A stretch of 64,000 nt of DNA from Limosilactobacillus oris DSM 4864 (GCF_001434465.1 NZ_AZGE01000001.1:226002-290001), one strand, 5' to 3'; shown: positions 9,062 to 18,563, counted from the first letter of the stretch. The notes: a model not told the origin generated them from the letters alone. Numbers and translations are program-made.

Positions 9062-9146
9062 GTACTACACTATTTATTTTCTTATAGGGATGTTGCCTGC
9101 TCAGCTGAACCCTCTTTCCAAGACTATGAGGGAATGATGGGCGGTT

Positions 9147-10409
9147 TTAATACTCTTCGTATTCCGCTAATAAGTCCTGCATTTCAGCATCCGTTGGTTC
9201 TAGTTCCAGGTAGTGGCGCAAAGTCGGCAGGAGGTGCTCACGCTGTCCAGTTTCCTGATAGTAACCAACCAGTTCCTTGAGGAAAGTCGGGTTGTCAGCA
9301 TAAGCAGGGGCCGCCGCCTGGTAATCCTTACCAGCCTGGGCAAATTCTTCGGTTCGCTGGTACGACCGGGCCAAGTTCCAGTATACCTGGGGGTCGACCT
9401 CGTCCTCTTCCGTTAGGGGAGCCAGCAAGGCAATATTTGCCTTGTCATCATGCTGGTGCAGGAGGAAGTTACTGTACTGCAAGGTAATCGTCAGGTTATC
9501 CGGATCCAGCTCGTGAGCCTTAGTCAGGTACTTTTTCATTAACTTAGCGTTTCCCAGGTGACTGACAATCGCGGCCGCCTGGGCATACAGTTGCTCATTA
9601 TACTGGTCAACCGCCAGCCCTTCCTGGGCCACCTTCAAGGCCTGCTGGTACTTGTGCTGCTTGGTCAGCGCAGTGGCTAAGGCCGGGTAGGCAGACGCGT
9701 ACTGGTCATCATCCTCAATCAGTTCGCTCAGTTCTTTTTCCGCGGCGTCTAACTGGCCGAGCGAGAGTTCCGTCAGTCCAGTTTGGAAGCGGATGTCGCT
9801 GGTCCGGTATTCCGGCTTAACCTGCTGCAGGTAACCAAGGGCCTGCTTAAATTGCCCGCTCTGGGCGTAACACATCCCTAAGCGTCCGGCGATGTCGACC
9901 TTGGCAAAGTCGGTATAGCCATGCTTGATCAGCTCAAAGTAGTAGCGAATCGCCTCGTCGTAATGACCAATCAGGAAGTAAAACTCACCAAGGGCAAACT
10001 CCACTGCTGGCTCGTCCGGTGCAATCCGGTAAGCCTCCTGCAACTTCTGTTCGGTCACCTCAAATTCTTCTTCCGTCTGGTACAGGTCGGCAGCGACCAG
10101 CAACGATTCTAAATAGGCGGGTGAATCCGGCTTGACCTGGGCAAGGTAGGAAAGGGCCTCATCGTTGTGGCCTTCGTCGATGGCAATCGTTGCCAGGTTG
10201 GTTCGCAACTCATCCTCGGCGGGGTATCTTTCTAACAGGGTCAGGTACACCCGCTGGGCCTGCTGAAGAAAGCCGAGACCGTAAAGCTCCTCCCCCAGAC
10301 TGAAGAGCAGCTCATCATCGTCTTTTGCCAGGGCCTGGCGAAAACTTGACCGGGCGGCTTCTAGCTGACCCGCCTGGAGCTGGTCAAGCATTTGTTCTGA
10401 ATAGGTCAT
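9147..10409 (-). CDS. Tetratricopeptide repeat protein (YpiA-like)
   Basis: 420 residues made almost wholly of TPR-like helical pairs, for example EEEFEVTEQKLQEAYRIAP and similar 34-residue units from about 20 to 410. There is no signal peptide, so it is a cytoplasmic scaffold. The matching Bacillus protein is YpiA; its partners are not established. It lies downstream of hup, from which a terminator at about 10460 separates it, so it needs its own promoter. It ends facing the recombinase-like gene, with hairpin repeat B1 between. Confidence 0.8.
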   Translation of the reverse strand: MTYSEQMLDQLQAGQLEAARSSFRQALAKDDDELLFSLGEELYGLGFLQQAQRVYLTLLERYPAEDELRTNLATIAIDEGHNDEALSYLAQVKPDSPAYLESLLVAADLYQTEEEFEVTEQKLQEAYRIAPDEPAVEFALGEFYFLIGHYDEAIRYYFELIKHGYTDFAKVDIAGRLGMCYAQSGQFKQALGYLQQVKPEYRTSDIRFQTGLTELSLGQLDAAEKELSELIEDDDQYASAYPALATALTKQHKYQQALKVAQEGLAVDQYNEQLYAQAAAIVSHLGNAKLMKKYLTKAHELDPDNLTITLQYSNFLLHQHDDKANIALLAPLTEEDEVDPQVYWNLARSYQRTEEFAQAGKDYQAAAPAYADNPTFLKELVGYYQETGQREHLLPTLRHYLELEPTDAEMQDLLAEYEEY

Positions 10410-10454
10410 TCATAGTCCCTCCTCATGTAATTACTTCCTTTACTATACCATGAG

Positions 10455-10492
10455 ACAAAATAAAGCGAGAAGGAAAGACCCTTCTCGCTTTA
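10455..10492 (-). terminator. Intrinsic terminator of hup
   Basis: AAAGCGAGAAG pairs with CTTCTCGCTTT around a short loop, and on the minus strand TATTTTG follows. It starts about 20 bases after the hup stop. Confidence 0.9.
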
Positions 10493-10511
10493 CCGTCTTT
10501 AGACTGTTAAA

Positions 10512-10787
10512 TTACTTAACAGCATCCTTTAAAGCTTTACCAGGCTTGAATGCTGGTACCTTGCTTGCAGGAATTTGGATTTCTTGTCCAGTTTGTGGGT
10601 TACGGCCCTTCCGTGCAGCACGTTGACGTACTTCGAAGTTACCGAAGCCGATCAATTGAACCTTTTCCCCCTTGGCCAAAGATGCTTGAATTGAACTGAA
10701 GACAGCGTCAACAGCTGCAGTAGCATCCTTCTTGGTCAAGCCAGTTGCATTAGCAACATTGCTTACTAATTCTGCTTTGTTTGCCAT
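10512..10787 (-). CDS. hup: DNA-binding protein HU
   Basis: 91 residues, the usual HU length. This nucleoid protein bends DNA as a dimer. The start MANKAELV, the [18 protein letters not shown] beta-arm region and the C-terminal [15 protein letters not shown] are all typical. An AGGTG-containing ribosome site precedes the ATG. Codons are markedly more biased than in neighbours (frequent GCT, AAG, GGT), as expected for a highly expressed gene. It has its own promoter, a leader of about 100 bases and its own terminator. Confidence 0.97.
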   Translation of the reverse strand: MANKAELVSNVANATGLTKKDATAAVDAVFSSIQASLAKGEKVQLIGFGNFEVRQRAARKGRNPQTGQEIQIPASKVPAFKPGKALKDAVK

Positions 10788-10826
10788 TTGTTTTCACCTC
10801 CCACAAGTCAACACACAAGATGCTGA

Positions 10827-10849
10827 CACTCAAATGTTAATTTTGAGTG
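10827..10849. promoter_or_regulatory. Hairpin in the hup 5' leader
   Basis: CACTCAAA and TTTGAGTG form a perfect 8-bp stem about 40 bases before the hup ATG. It lies downstream of the likely promoter, so it would be transcribed. It may affect mRNA stability or be a protein site; no T-run follows. Confidence 0.45.
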
Positions 10850-10899
10850 GTCCAAAATTAACGAAATAATTACGAGGAGTTCGTATCATTTCATTGTTA

Positions 10900-10928
10900 A
10901 GGTTAGCATAGTGAAACCCTGCTGGCAA
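10900..10928 (-). promoter_or_regulatory. Probable hup promoter
   Basis: On the minus strand a TTGCCA -35 box, 17-base spacer ending in TGC, and TAACCT as a weak -10. The strong -35 and extended -10 make it the best candidate in the 179-base gap. Confidence 0.5.
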
Positions 10929-10966
10929 GCGGTTTTGGCAAGATTTCACCCGATTTTTAATCTTTT

Positions 10967-12280
10967 TTATTGTCGCTGCCGCTTGATGATATGAATCGGG
11001 GTCCCCGTAAAGTCAAAGGCCTGCCGAATTTGGTTTTCCAAGTACCGTTCGTAGGAGAAGTGCATCAGCTCTGGATCGTTAACAAAGACAACAAAGGTCG
11101 GTGGGGCCGTTGCCACCTGCGTCGCGTAAAAGATCCGCAGACGCTTGCCGTTTTGCGTTGGCGTCGGGTTGGCAGCAATCGCGTCCATAATAACGTTGTT
11201 CAAAACAGACGACTTGATCCGCCGTTCGTGGTGGGCATAAACCTCTTCAATCATTTCCGGCAGCTTGTTCAAGCGCTGCTTGGTCTTGGCAGATACAAAA
11301 ATAATCGGCGCATAGGACAGGTACTGGAACTCGTGACGGATCAAGTTGGTAAAGTCGGTCATCGTCCGTTGGTCACGCTCTTCTAGCGTATCCCACTTGT
11401 TTACGACAATGATGACCCCACAACCAGCTTCGTGAGCGTAACCGGCGATGTGCTTATCAATCTCCCGGATTCCCTCCTCGGCGTTCAGCACGACCAGGAC
11501 AACGTCACTCCCATCGATTGCCCGCATTGCCCGCATCAGGGCGTAGCGCTCAGTATTTTCGTAAATCTTGCCCTGCTTGCGAATTCCCGCGGTGTCAATC
11601 ATGGTAAATTCCTGCCCGTCCTTAGCGACGAAGCGGGTATTGATGGCATCCCGGGTCGTCCCCGCCATGTTCGACACGATCACCCGGTTTTCACCAAGAA
11701 TGCCGTTGACCAGGGACGACTTCCCAACGTTTGGGCGGCCAATCAAGCTAAAGCGAATGCTATCGTCATCCTCATTTGCAGCGTTCTCGGGGAAGTTATG
11801 GATTACCGCATCCAACAGGTCCCCGAGGCCAACACCATGCACACTGGAAACAGGATATGGTTCGCCCAGGCCAAGAGAGTAAAAGTCGTAAATATCATTT
11901 CGCCGTTCTGGATTATCGACCTTATTCACCGCCAGGACAACTGGCTTGTTGGAACGGTAAAGGATCCGTGCTACCTGCTCATCGGCATCGGTCACCCCGC
12001 TCTCAACGTCAACCACCAGCACAATGACGTCGGCCTCGTCAATGGCAATTTCTGCCTGTTGACGAATTTGGGTCAGCAGGGGCTGGTCTGACAACTCAAT
12101 TCCTCCGGTATCAATCATGTTAAAGTTCTTGCCGAGCCATTCTCCATGTGCATATATCCGATCCCGGGTGACTCCCGGGGTATCTTCGACAATGGAGATT
12201 CGTTCACCAGCAATCCGGTTAAACAAGGTCGACTTCCCGACGTTCGGCCGACCGACAATTGCAACAACTGGATTAGTCAT
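10967..12280 (-). CDS. der: Ribosome biogenesis GTPase Der (EngA)
   Basis: 437 residues with two tandem GTPase domains and a C-terminal KH-like domain, the layout unique to Der. Walker A motifs GRPNVGKST (about residue 9) and GRPNVGKSS (about residue 183), with DTPGVTRD and NKxD motifs. It acts in assembly of the 50S subunit. I chose the ATG (MTNPVV) with AAGGTG upstream; a TTG six codons earlier lies in the ribosome site itself. It lies downstream of rpsA with a terminator-like hairpin between. Confidence 0.97.
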   Translation of the reverse strand: MTNPVVAIVGRPNVGKSTLFNRIAGERISIVEDTPGVTRDRIYAHGEWLGKNFNMIDTGGIELSDQPLLTQIRQQAEIAIDEADVIVLVVDVESGVTDADEQVARILYRSNKPVVLAVNKVDNPERRNDIYDFYSLGLGEPYPVSSVHGVGLGDLLDAVIHNFPENAANEDDDSIRFSLIGRPNVGKSSLVNGILGENRVIVSNMAGTTRDAINTRFVAKDGQEFTMIDTAGIRKQGKIYENTERYALMRAMRAIDGSDVVLVVLNAEEGIREIDKHIAGYAHEAGCGVIIVVNKWDTLEERDQRTMTDFTNLIRHEFQYLSYAPIIFVSAKTKQRLNKLPEMIEEVYAHHERRIKSSVLNNVIMDAIAANPTPTQNGKRLRIFYATQVATAPPTFVVFVNDPELMHFSYERYLENQIRQAFDFTGTPIHIIKRQRQ

Positions 12281-12302
12281 CTTTTCACCTTCCTTCAAAG
12301 AA

Positions 12303-12338
12303 TAAAAAGGAAGTAACCACCAACGGCGCCACTTCCTC
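12303..12338 (-). terminator. Terminator-like hairpin between rpsA and der
   Basis: On the minus strand GGAAGT pairs with ACTTCC around a GC-rich loop, followed by TTTTTA. It would reduce read-through from rpsA into der. Confidence 0.7.
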
Positions 12339-12366
12339 CTTAATAGTTAATTTTTAATTAGCGAAA

Positions 12367-13608
12367 CTAGTTCCGCAGGTTCTTTAATTGGTCACCAATC
12401 AAGTCACCCATTGAGAAGCCACTTTCTTCTTCAGGGGCGTTGCTCATTGCAGAACGGTTGTTGTTCCGCCGAGAACGACGACGGCCACGGTAGTTTTCAC
12501 CGTTGTCACTGTCTTCACCCTTTGGACGTTCTTCAAGAGCCTTCATGGAAAGGCCAAGACGTTGCCGTTCAGGGTCAACGTTTAAGACCTTCACTTGAAC
12601 TTCTTGACCTGGCTTCAGCACGTCAGCTGGCGTAGCAATGTGCTTGTGGGAGATTTGGGAAATGTGAACCAAACCTTCAACACCAGGGAAGACTTCCACG
12701 AATGCACCGAAACTCGTCAGACGCTTAACAGTCCCAGTCAGGGTGCTGCCAGCAGGAGCCTTTTCTTCGATGTCATCCCATGGGCCAGGCAGAGTTTGCT
12801 TGATTGACAGTGAAATCCGTTCACGGTCAGGGTCAACACTCAATACCTTAACCTTTACGTCTTGACCAGCAGACAGAACGTCTGACGGCTTGTCAACGTG
12901 GTCGTAGGAAATTTCAGAAACGTGAACCAAACCATCAACGCCGCCAAGGTCAACAAAGGCACCGAAGTTAGTCATCCGGGCAACCTTACCTTCAACTACG
13001 TCACCTGGTTGTAATTCAGCAAAAATCTTTTCAGCAGCTTGTTCGTGTTCTGCCTTTACGATTTCCTTGTGGGAAAGGATCAGCCGGTTTTCACTTGGTT
13101 CGATTTCAATAATCTTGAATTCCAGTTCTTGACCCTTAAATTGGTTCAGGTCTTCAACGTAGTGATCAGTGATCATTGAAGCAGGAACAAAGCCACGTAC
13201 TCCAGCATCAACAACTAAACCACCCTTAACTGCCTGGGTAACCTTAGCAGTGATGGTTTCACCATCATCAAACTTCTTCTGAATGTCATCCCATACCTTA
13301 CGGGCTTCCAGACGACGGTGAGAAAGTAAGTAACTACCATTTTCCTTATCATTGCCAATCTTAGAGATGACAACTAAGTCTAATTCGTCACCTACTTTAA
13401 CTGCATCATTGATGTCTTCAACTGGCTTGGTTGATAATTCCTTAGCAGGGACGACACCTTCAACCCCTGCATCTTTAATACCAACGATAGCTTGGCGATC
13501 ATCATCGATTGCCAAAACTTCACCCTTGACAACATCGCCCACCTTTACAGTTTCGATGCTATCAAGCGCTTCTAACATATCGTTCTTGTTTTCGTTGTTT
13601 TCAGCCAT
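12367..13608 (-). CDS. rpsA: Ribosomal protein S1 homologue (YpfD type)
   Basis: 413 residues with four S1 RNA-binding domains at about 30-100, 117-182, 205-273 and 290-359, then a basic, glycine/arginine-rich tail. Low-G+C Gram-positives carry this shorter S1 (six domains in E. coli); it helps mRNA docking but its need varies. The start MAENNE was chosen because AAGGAGG lies upstream. Codons are strongly biased (GTT, GCT, AAC), fitting high expression. It follows cmk by 72 bases, the order found across Firmicutes. Confidence 0.93.
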   Translation of the reverse strand: MAENNENKNDMLEALDSIETVKVGDVVKGEVLAIDDDRQAIVGIKDAGVEGVVPAKELSTKPVEDINDAVKVGDELDLVVISKIGNDKENGSYLLSHRRLEARKVWDDIQKKFDDGETITAKVTQAVKGGLVVDAGVRGFVPASMITDHYVEDLNQFKGQELEFKIIEIEPSENRLILSHKEIVKAEHEQAAEKIFAELQPGDVVEGKVARMTNFGAFVDLGGVDGLVHVSEISYDHVDKPSDVLSAGQDVKVKVLSVDPDRERISLSIKQTLPGPWDDIEEKAPAGSTLTGTVKRLTSFGAFVEVFPGVEGLVHISQISHKHIATPADVLKPGQEVQVKVLNVDPERQRLGLSMKALEERPKGEDSDNGENYRGRRRSRRNNNRSAMSNAPEEESGFSMGDLIGDQLKNLRN

Positions 13609-13680
13609 TAAAAAAAATCCTCCTTGCAACAATCAACTCTGATGACTATTTTACTAGAAAACTTCACCCTTTTCCAGTGT

Positions 13681-14367
13681 TTAAGCCAATTCGTTGAGAG
13701 TTTTTTCAATAATCGTGCTAATCCGGTCAACAACTTCGTCGATCGTTAAGGAAGTCGTGTCAAGGCGGACCGCATCTGGCGCCTGAACGAGGGGTGAGAC
13801 CTTCCGTGAAGAGTCCTTCTGATCCCGCAATTCAATTTCCTTTTGCAGCTCCTCCAGCGAAGCAGTTGCGATCCCCTTTGCCTTATTTTCGACGTACCGG
13901 CGGCGGGCCCGTTCATGAGCGGTCGCAACCATAAAAATCTTGACGGGAGCGTTTGGCAGAACCGTTGAACCAATGTCGCGGCCGTCCATGACAATCCCGC
14001 CTTCTTCGGCAATCTGCCGCTGCTGGTTAGTCATTTCTTCCCGGACTGCTGGAATGGCGGCAACTGCTGACACATTTTGGTCGATCCGCCCCTGACGAAT
14101 AGCCGTCGTGACGTCGCGGCCGTTTAAGAAAACCCGCTGTTCAGGTTCACCCGGAGCAAAACTAATCTTAATTTCCCGGGCGAGTTGGCTTACCTGGGTC
14201 GAATCCGTCACCGCAATCCCCTGGTCAAGGGCTGCGAGCGTCACTACCCGGTACATTGCGCCAGTATCGCAGTAAACATAGTTAAAGCGTTTGGCAACAA
14301 GTTTGGCGACCGTCGACTTGCCGGCCGATGCTGGACCATCAATGGCCACTTGAATTCCTTTTTTCAT
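13681..14367 (-). CDS. cmk: Cytidylate kinase
   Basis: 228 residues. It phosphorylates CMP and dCMP with ATP. The P-loop GPASAGKSTVAK is at about residue 9, the substrate region YCDTGAMYR follows, and MDGRDIGSTVLP and the Arg-rich lid are in place. Length is normal. It lies 28 bases after the LysM gene and 72 before rpsA, so it likely shares their transcript. Confidence 0.96.
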   Translation of the reverse strand: MKKGIQVAIDGPASAGKSTVAKLVAKRFNYVYCDTGAMYRVVTLAALDQGIAVTDSTQVSQLAREIKISFAPGEPEQRVFLNGRDVTTAIRQGRIDQNVSAVAAIPAVREEMTNQQRQIAEEGGIVMDGRDIGSTVLPNAPVKIFMVATAHERARRRYVENKAKGIATASLEELQKEIELRDQKDSSRKVSPLVQAPDAVRLDTTSLTIDEVVDRISTIIEKTLNELA

Positions 14368-14395
14368 AATAATGAACTTTCCACTCCCTAATGAT

Positions 14396-14977
14396 TTACC
14401 GTACCCGGAGCTGTTGTCCAGGGTGGATCGGTGTATTGATTGAAATGTTGTTCAGCCGGGCCAGTTCTTGAGCTGTTAACCCGTTCTGAGCTGCAATTCG
14501 GTAAACACTTTGCCCCCGGCGCACAACCACGTACTGCCGGTTGGCAGCCGGTTCCCGGTTGCTGGAGGCCGCCTGACCAGCAGTTGATTGCCTAGTCGTC
14601 ATTGCCTCCCGGGCAGCACTGTTAAACGAACTGCTAGTTTGGCTGGCGGCCCTTGAAGTGCTGCTAACCGACCGGTGACTGCTGGTTGAACTCACCCGAT
14701 GAGTTGATTTTTTTTTACTACTCACCGCCGCAGTTTGCTCGGTCCGGGCCGGATGGTTAAACGACTGCTTATTGTTTAACCAGAAAATCAGTGGTGAAGC
14801 AGCAAGGACGATGATTAAGACCACTAAAACAGTGGTAATGGTCGAACTATGAGCCTCCTGCTTCCGCCGTTCCGTCCGCGATAGGTGGCCGGTGCTATCG
14901 ACATCTTCATTATCAGTAAATTTCTTATCCCACAATTCATCGTTTTGGCGGCGGCTTTCTTCTCGCTTCTCACTCAT
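14396..14977 (-). CDS. Membrane-anchored LysM domain protein (YpbE-like)
   Basis: 193 residues: cytoplasmic charged N-terminus (1-48), one transmembrane segment (about 49-67), a Ser/Thr-rich linker (about 85-145), and a C-terminal LysM domain (about 148-193) with YVVVRRGQSVYRIA and NNISINTPIHPGQQL. LysM binds peptidoglycan, so the protein should link membrane and wall. The ribosome site GGGGAGGGG lies upstream of the ATG. Bacillus YpbE, near recS and cmk, has the same layout. No enzyme domain is present. Confidence 0.88.
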   Translation of the reverse strand: MSEKREESRRQNDELWDKKFTDNEDVDSTGHLSRTERRKQEAHSSTITTVLVVLIIVLAASPLIFWLNNKQSFNHPARTEQTAAVSSKKKSTHRVSSTSSHRSVSSTSRAASQTSSSFNSAAREAMTTRQSTAGQAASSNREPAANRQYVVVRRGQSVYRIAAQNGLTAQELARLNNISINTPIHPGQQLRVR

Positions 14978-15016
14978 AAGCTATGCCCCTCCCCTCTATT
15001 GAAAGTTAACATTTTG

Positions 15017-15046
15017 ATTGTAGCGCACTAATTTGTCCCTTGTCTA
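15017..15046 (-). promoter_or_regulatory. Promoter for the LysM-cmk-rpsA group
   Basis: TAGACA, 18-base spacer, TACAAT on the minus strand, about 40 bases upstream of the LysM gene. Each box matches the sigma-A consensus at five of six positions. Confidence 0.7.
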
Positions 15047-15071
15047 GCTGGTAAAAACCGAAAAGGTAACT

Positions 15072-16505
15072 TTAGCTAAGATTTAATAAAGTCTGGAGGT
15101 GCTGATCCCAATTATCGTTAACCGTCTGACGGACCTGCTGCTGCCGGGGCGGCAAGAGCGACTGACTGCGCCAGTCGGGAACTTCACTGTCACAACACCG
15201 GTCCTGCTCAACCACCTGCTCGCCAAAGTAATTAAGCAGGAAGGCCCGGCGGCAGGAAGTGAGGCGCAGGTACCTTTGCACTTGTACTAACTGCCGATTG
15301 GTCTGGCGGTGCCGCTTTTTAAACGCCGCAACAATTTGGTCGGCGGTGTAGTGCTGGCGAAAGTAAAAGGTAAAGAGGTCGTGATTACTGCCCAAGGCTG
15401 ACGGCGGCAACTGCCCCGCGTGAACTTTTTCCAGCAGGCCGAGCGGTGGCAGGTCGACGGTCGTTAGCTGCCGGGCCAGCAGGTCATCGCCAGGGCAGGT
15501 CAGCAAAACCGCGACGCTTTGCCGCCCATCACGACCAGCCCGGCCAATTTCCTGTACATAGTCAGCAAGGTTGGTCGGCTGGTGGTAGTGGATGATGAAG
15601 CGGATATCGTCCTTGTCTACCCCCATCCCAAAGGCGCTCGTGGCACAAATCAGCTGAAGGTCGTCAGCCATGAATTGCTGCTGAACACGAAAACGGTCGG
15701 CGGCAGGCATCCCCGCATGGTAGGCCGCCACAGCTAACCCACTTTGCTTTTGCAACCAGTCAGCGGTCGCCGTTGCAAGGCGGCGACTGGCGAAGTAAAT
15801 GATCCCTGCTCCGGAGAGTTCTTTTACCAGTTGGAGCAGCCTGGCTGCCTTTTCATCCGGTGAAGCCAGCTCCTCAACTGCCAGGAAAATATTTGCCCGG
15901 TTGACTGACCGCCGGATAACCGTCACCTCGTCAGCTGTCAGCCCCATTTTAGCAATAATATCCGCCTGAACACGCGGGGTGGCCGTAGCAGTCAGCAGTA
16001 AAGTCGGTGGTGTCCCCAGTTCTTCCCTAAACCGGCGCAGCAACAGGTATTCCGGCCGAAAGTCTGGGCCCCACTGGGAAATGCAATGGGCCTCATCGAT
16101 GGTCAGCATAGCAACATTGACCCGGCGCAGACAAGCAGCAACTGCCGGATTGGCTAGGATCTCCGGGGAGGCAAAGACAAATTTTGCCCGGTCCAGCTGG
16201 CTTAATTGCTGGTCCCGGGTTCGCCGATCCTGGCCGCTTAGCAGCAAGACCCGTTTCTCGCCACGGCGGTGGAGGCGATCGACTTGATCCTGCATTAGTG
16301 AAATCAACGGCGAAACGATTAAGACGATTCCGGGACGGAGGTAGGCTGGTAGCTGGTAAAGCAGCGATTTTCCTCCCCCAGTAGGCAGAATTGCCATGGT
16401 GTCTTGCCCCGCTAAAATCGCCTCAATCGTTGCCAACTGGCCGTCACGGAACTCTTGATAGCCAAAGTGATGCTGTAATGCTTGGTAAAGCCGGTCACGA
16501 TTCAT
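15072..16505 (-). CDS. recQ: ATP-dependent DNA helicase RecQ (RecS type)
   Basis: 477 residues, the short RecQ form lacking an HRDC domain. 3'-5' helicase in recombination and fork repair. Motifs: LPTGGGKSLLYQLPA (Walker A), DEAHCISQWG (Walker B), LTATATP, and QEIGRAGRDG (motif VI). The zinc region is incomplete: the first Cys (SCRRAFLLNYFGE) is present, but the usual CxxCDxC is QDRCCDSEV, with no final Cys. Start ATG (MNRDR) has AAGGAGT upstream and overlaps the ypbB stop by 11 bases, so translation is coupled. Confidence 0.93.
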   Translation of the reverse strand: MNRDRLYQALQHHFGYQEFRDGQLATIEAILAGQDTMAILPTGGGKSLLYQLPAYLRPGIVLIVSPLISLMQDQVDRLHRRGEKRVLLLSGQDRRTRDQQLSQLDRAKFVFASPEILANPAVAACLRRVNVAMLTIDEAHCISQWGPDFRPEYLLLRRFREELGTPPTLLLTATATPRVQADIIAKMGLTADEVTVIRRSVNRANIFLAVEELASPDEKAARLLQLVKELSGAGIIYFASRRLATATADWLQKQSGLAVAAYHAGMPAADRFRVQQQFMADDLQLICATSAFGMGVDKDDIRFIIHYHQPTNLADYVQEIGRAGRDGRQSVAVLLTCPGDDLLARQLTTVDLPPLGLLEKVHAGQLPPSALGSNHDLFTFYFRQHYTADQIVAAFKKRHRQTNRQLVQVQRYLRLTSCRRAFLLNYFGEQVVEQDRCCDSEVPDWRSQSLLPPRQQQVRQTVNDNWDQHLQTLLNLS

Positions 16506-17535
16506 TTTGTGAATACTCCTTATAAATTTGGTACAGGCGAAAATAATAAAAGTCACTATTCTCATCGCCGCTCCAGCCCTGAAAACGCCAGTGGATCACA
16601 TCACCGCGAAAGTGATGGTCTAAAAATTTCCGCTGCTTTGCTGGCAATAGTTGTGCCCAGTCAAGCTGCTGGGGCGTCAGGATCGCAGCTGTCAGGAGGT
16701 GTTCACGAACGGTTCCCAGTTTCAAACGCCGGCGCTCTGCGATCCTAACAAGCTCGAGCCCCTGGCGTGCTAGCTGGACGGTTGTCTGACAACTGCGCGA
16801 AATTGGTGCTGGCGCAATGAGCGGGCGCAACAGACTCGCCAGCGGGCCAGTCGTCCGCCGGGAAAAAGCAGTAACGGCTAACCACAGATCATGGTCAAGA
16901 ACCAGGGCATCAGCCAGACTGAGCTGGAGGCGGTCAGCTAGCTGATTAAGCGTCCACCCAGCCTGGTCATGACCAATCAAGCGGTTGACCAGTGCCGCCG
17001 CCAAGCGTTGGTCTTCATTAGCCAAGGCACCAGCAAGGAGGTGCAGCTCTGCATATACTTCCTGCACAAACTGGGCTGATTTAAAGTGCCGAAACCAGCC
17101 CCGCACCGCTTCCTGGTCCGTAAATGGAACGGCGAGGGGTGCATAGTAGCGGTTGTGGTATGCAAGCTCGGAAGCCACTTGAAACCCCAACAGGAGGCGT
17201 CGCTGAACTGTCTGCGTATTGGCAAGCCAGTACCAAGGATAAAAGTGAGGCTGGTAAGGTGACGGTTGGCTTTCCTCATAGCTAACCCCGGCCGCCGTCA
17301 GTTTTATTTCGTCAGCACCGACGCGTTCAAGCAGGCCCGCCCCGATCAACACTGCAACTTCCTGGTCAAATTGCGCCCGGCTGAGACGGCGCCGCGCACC
17401 AAGCCAGGTTAAAATCCCGTAATGCTGGGCCCAGAAAAGGGTCGCTACCGTCTGCCGATTAGCCAGGACGTTCTCAATCACCCGTTCTCGCCGCGGCTGG
17501 TGGTAGCTGCATAAGCGCAGTAGGTATGTATTCAT
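16495..17535 (-). CDS. Helix-turn-helix protein YpbB-like (recQ partner)
   Basis: 346 residues. Directly precedes and overlaps recQ, as ypbB does recS in Bacillus. The C-terminal part (about 265-295, with RRLKLGTVREHLL) looks like the HTH domain of that family; the N-terminal half is helical with no known enzyme motif. Function is unknown; genetic linkage suggests a helper or regulator of the helicase. The ATG (MNTYLL) is preceded by GGGGAGGGG; two GTG codons just upstream are alternatives. Confidence 0.75.
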   Translation of the reverse strand: MNTYLLRLCSYHQPRRERVIENVLANRQTVATLFWAQHYGILTWLGARRRLSRAQFDQEVAVLIGAGLLERVGADEIKLTAAGVSYEESQPSPYQPHFYPWYWLANTQTVQRRLLLGFQVASELAYHNRYYAPLAVPFTDQEAVRGWFRHFKSAQFVQEVYAELHLLAGALANEDQRLAAALVNRLIGHDQAGWTLNQLADRLQLSLADALVLDHDLWLAVTAFSRRTTGPLASLLRPLIAPAPISRSCQTTVQLARQGLELVRIAERRRLKLGTVREHLLTAAILTPQQLDWAQLLPAKQRKFLDHHFRGDVIHWRFQGWSGDENSDFYYFRLYQIYKEYSQNES

Positions 17536-17685
17536 CACCACATTCCCCTCCCCTTTAAATAATACGGTAAAAGTGGTCGTTTTCATGTAATTCGGGCAAA
17601 AAGTTTACCCGATCGGTAATCAGGCTCATGGTGCTGACGCACGGTTGCTAACCTGCAACGGCCCTGTCCCAAAATTACTTTACCA

Positions 17686-17734
17686 CAAAAAAGAAAGAAG
17701 ACTCCACCTACACTTCCCGTGCAAGTGAAGTCTT
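17686..17734 (-). terminator. Intrinsic terminator of the riboflavin transporter gene
   Basis: On the minus strand AAGACTTCAC pairs with GTGGAGTCTT (one G-T pair), then CTTTCTTTTTTG. It starts about 17 bases after the stop of the gene at 17751. The rest of the gap to ypbB (17536-17685) holds a small GTTGC/GCAAC hairpin and no clear gene. Confidence 0.88.
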
Positions 17735-17750
17735 ACTATCCTGACAGTAA

Positions 17751-18329
17751 TTATTCCATCCGGTGGCGCTGCAGCCACTGCCGTAGATGAGCAGCGATTA
17801 AGATAAAGACAATCGACAGCAGCAAGCCCTTGACAATGTTAAACGGCAACACCCCCAGGGCCACTAGCTGGGCTACCGGCAGTGAAGACTGCCAGTGCCA
17901 AACCGCCATGTAGAGCGGTGTGATCACCCAAAGGTTCAGTAGAGACATCACTACGGTCAGCACCAGCGTTGCCAGTGGAATGGCCGTCAGCGCCTGCCGC
18001 TTAAAGGACCATCCCTGGTGCCGCCAGACATAGTAAAACGGGAATAACAACGCTAATGACGAAATGAAGTCACTGCCAACCCCAATCAGGTCACCGATTG
18101 CAAAACCATTGACCATCGCGTGCAGAAAACACTTGATAAAGGCCACCACGACCCCCGCCAACGGTCCGTAGAGGTAACCGCCCAGTAGCACCGGAATGTC
18201 GGAAAAATCGATTTTAAGGTATGAAGCAACCGGAATGATGGGAAACTCAAACATCATTAGGATAAACGCTAAGGCACCCAAACAAGCGATGCCAACCATC
18301 CGTTGAATACGCTGATGTGATACTGTCAT
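17751..18329 (-). CDS. ribU: Riboflavin ECF transporter S component (RibU)
   Basis: 192 residues with about six membrane helices. S components bind the vitamin and join the shared EcfT-EcfA-EcfA' energy module, which is not in this window. The N-terminal region through LGALAFILMMFEFPIIP and LKIDFSDIPVLLGG fits RibU. Assignment is made strong by the FMN riboswitch directly upstream. GGAGG precedes the ATG. No riboflavin biosynthesis genes are adjacent, so uptake may matter, but elsewhere in the genome is not seen. Confidence 0.92.
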   Translation of the reverse strand: MTVSHQRIQRMVGIACLGALAFILMMFEFPIIPVASYLKIDFSDIPVLLGGYLYGPLAGVVVAFIKCFLHAMVNGFAIGDLIGVGSDFISSLALLFPFYYVWRHQGWSFKRQALTAIPLATLVLTVVMSLLNLWVITPLYMAVWHWQSSLPVAQLVALGVLPFNIVKGLLLSIVFILIAAHLRQWLQRHRME

Positions 18330-18370
18330 AAATCAACAACCTCCATTGAGATTGCCTTCGTTGGCCCTTC

Positions 18371-18540
18371 CACAAAGAAAAGGCGCTGTCAACTGCTTAC
18401 AGTCAACAACGCATTACTTTATAGAAATCTTCTCTATACCAGACTTTACTGTCGGCACTGGACTTACACCAGATTCAACCGTTCACACGGGTTGCGGGCT
18501 GTAACCGCCGGTCGGGAATTGCACCCTGCCTTGAAGACGA
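18371..18540 (-). promoter_or_regulatory. FMN riboswitch (RFN element) with terminator
   Basis: The aptamer spans about 18424-18540 on the minus strand. It shows the conserved GGCAGGGTGCAATTCCC, ACCGGCGGT, AGCCCGC, TGGTGTAAGTCC, GCCGACAGTAAAGTC and GAGAAGA blocks in order. The expression platform at 18382-18412 is a 13-bp stem (GCGTTGTTGACTG with CAGTTGACAGCGC) followed by CTTTTCTTTG. FMN binding should favour this terminator and shut off the riboflavin transporter. Confidence 0.95.
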
Positions 18541-18563
18541 ATCAGTTCATATTGTACGTTTTC

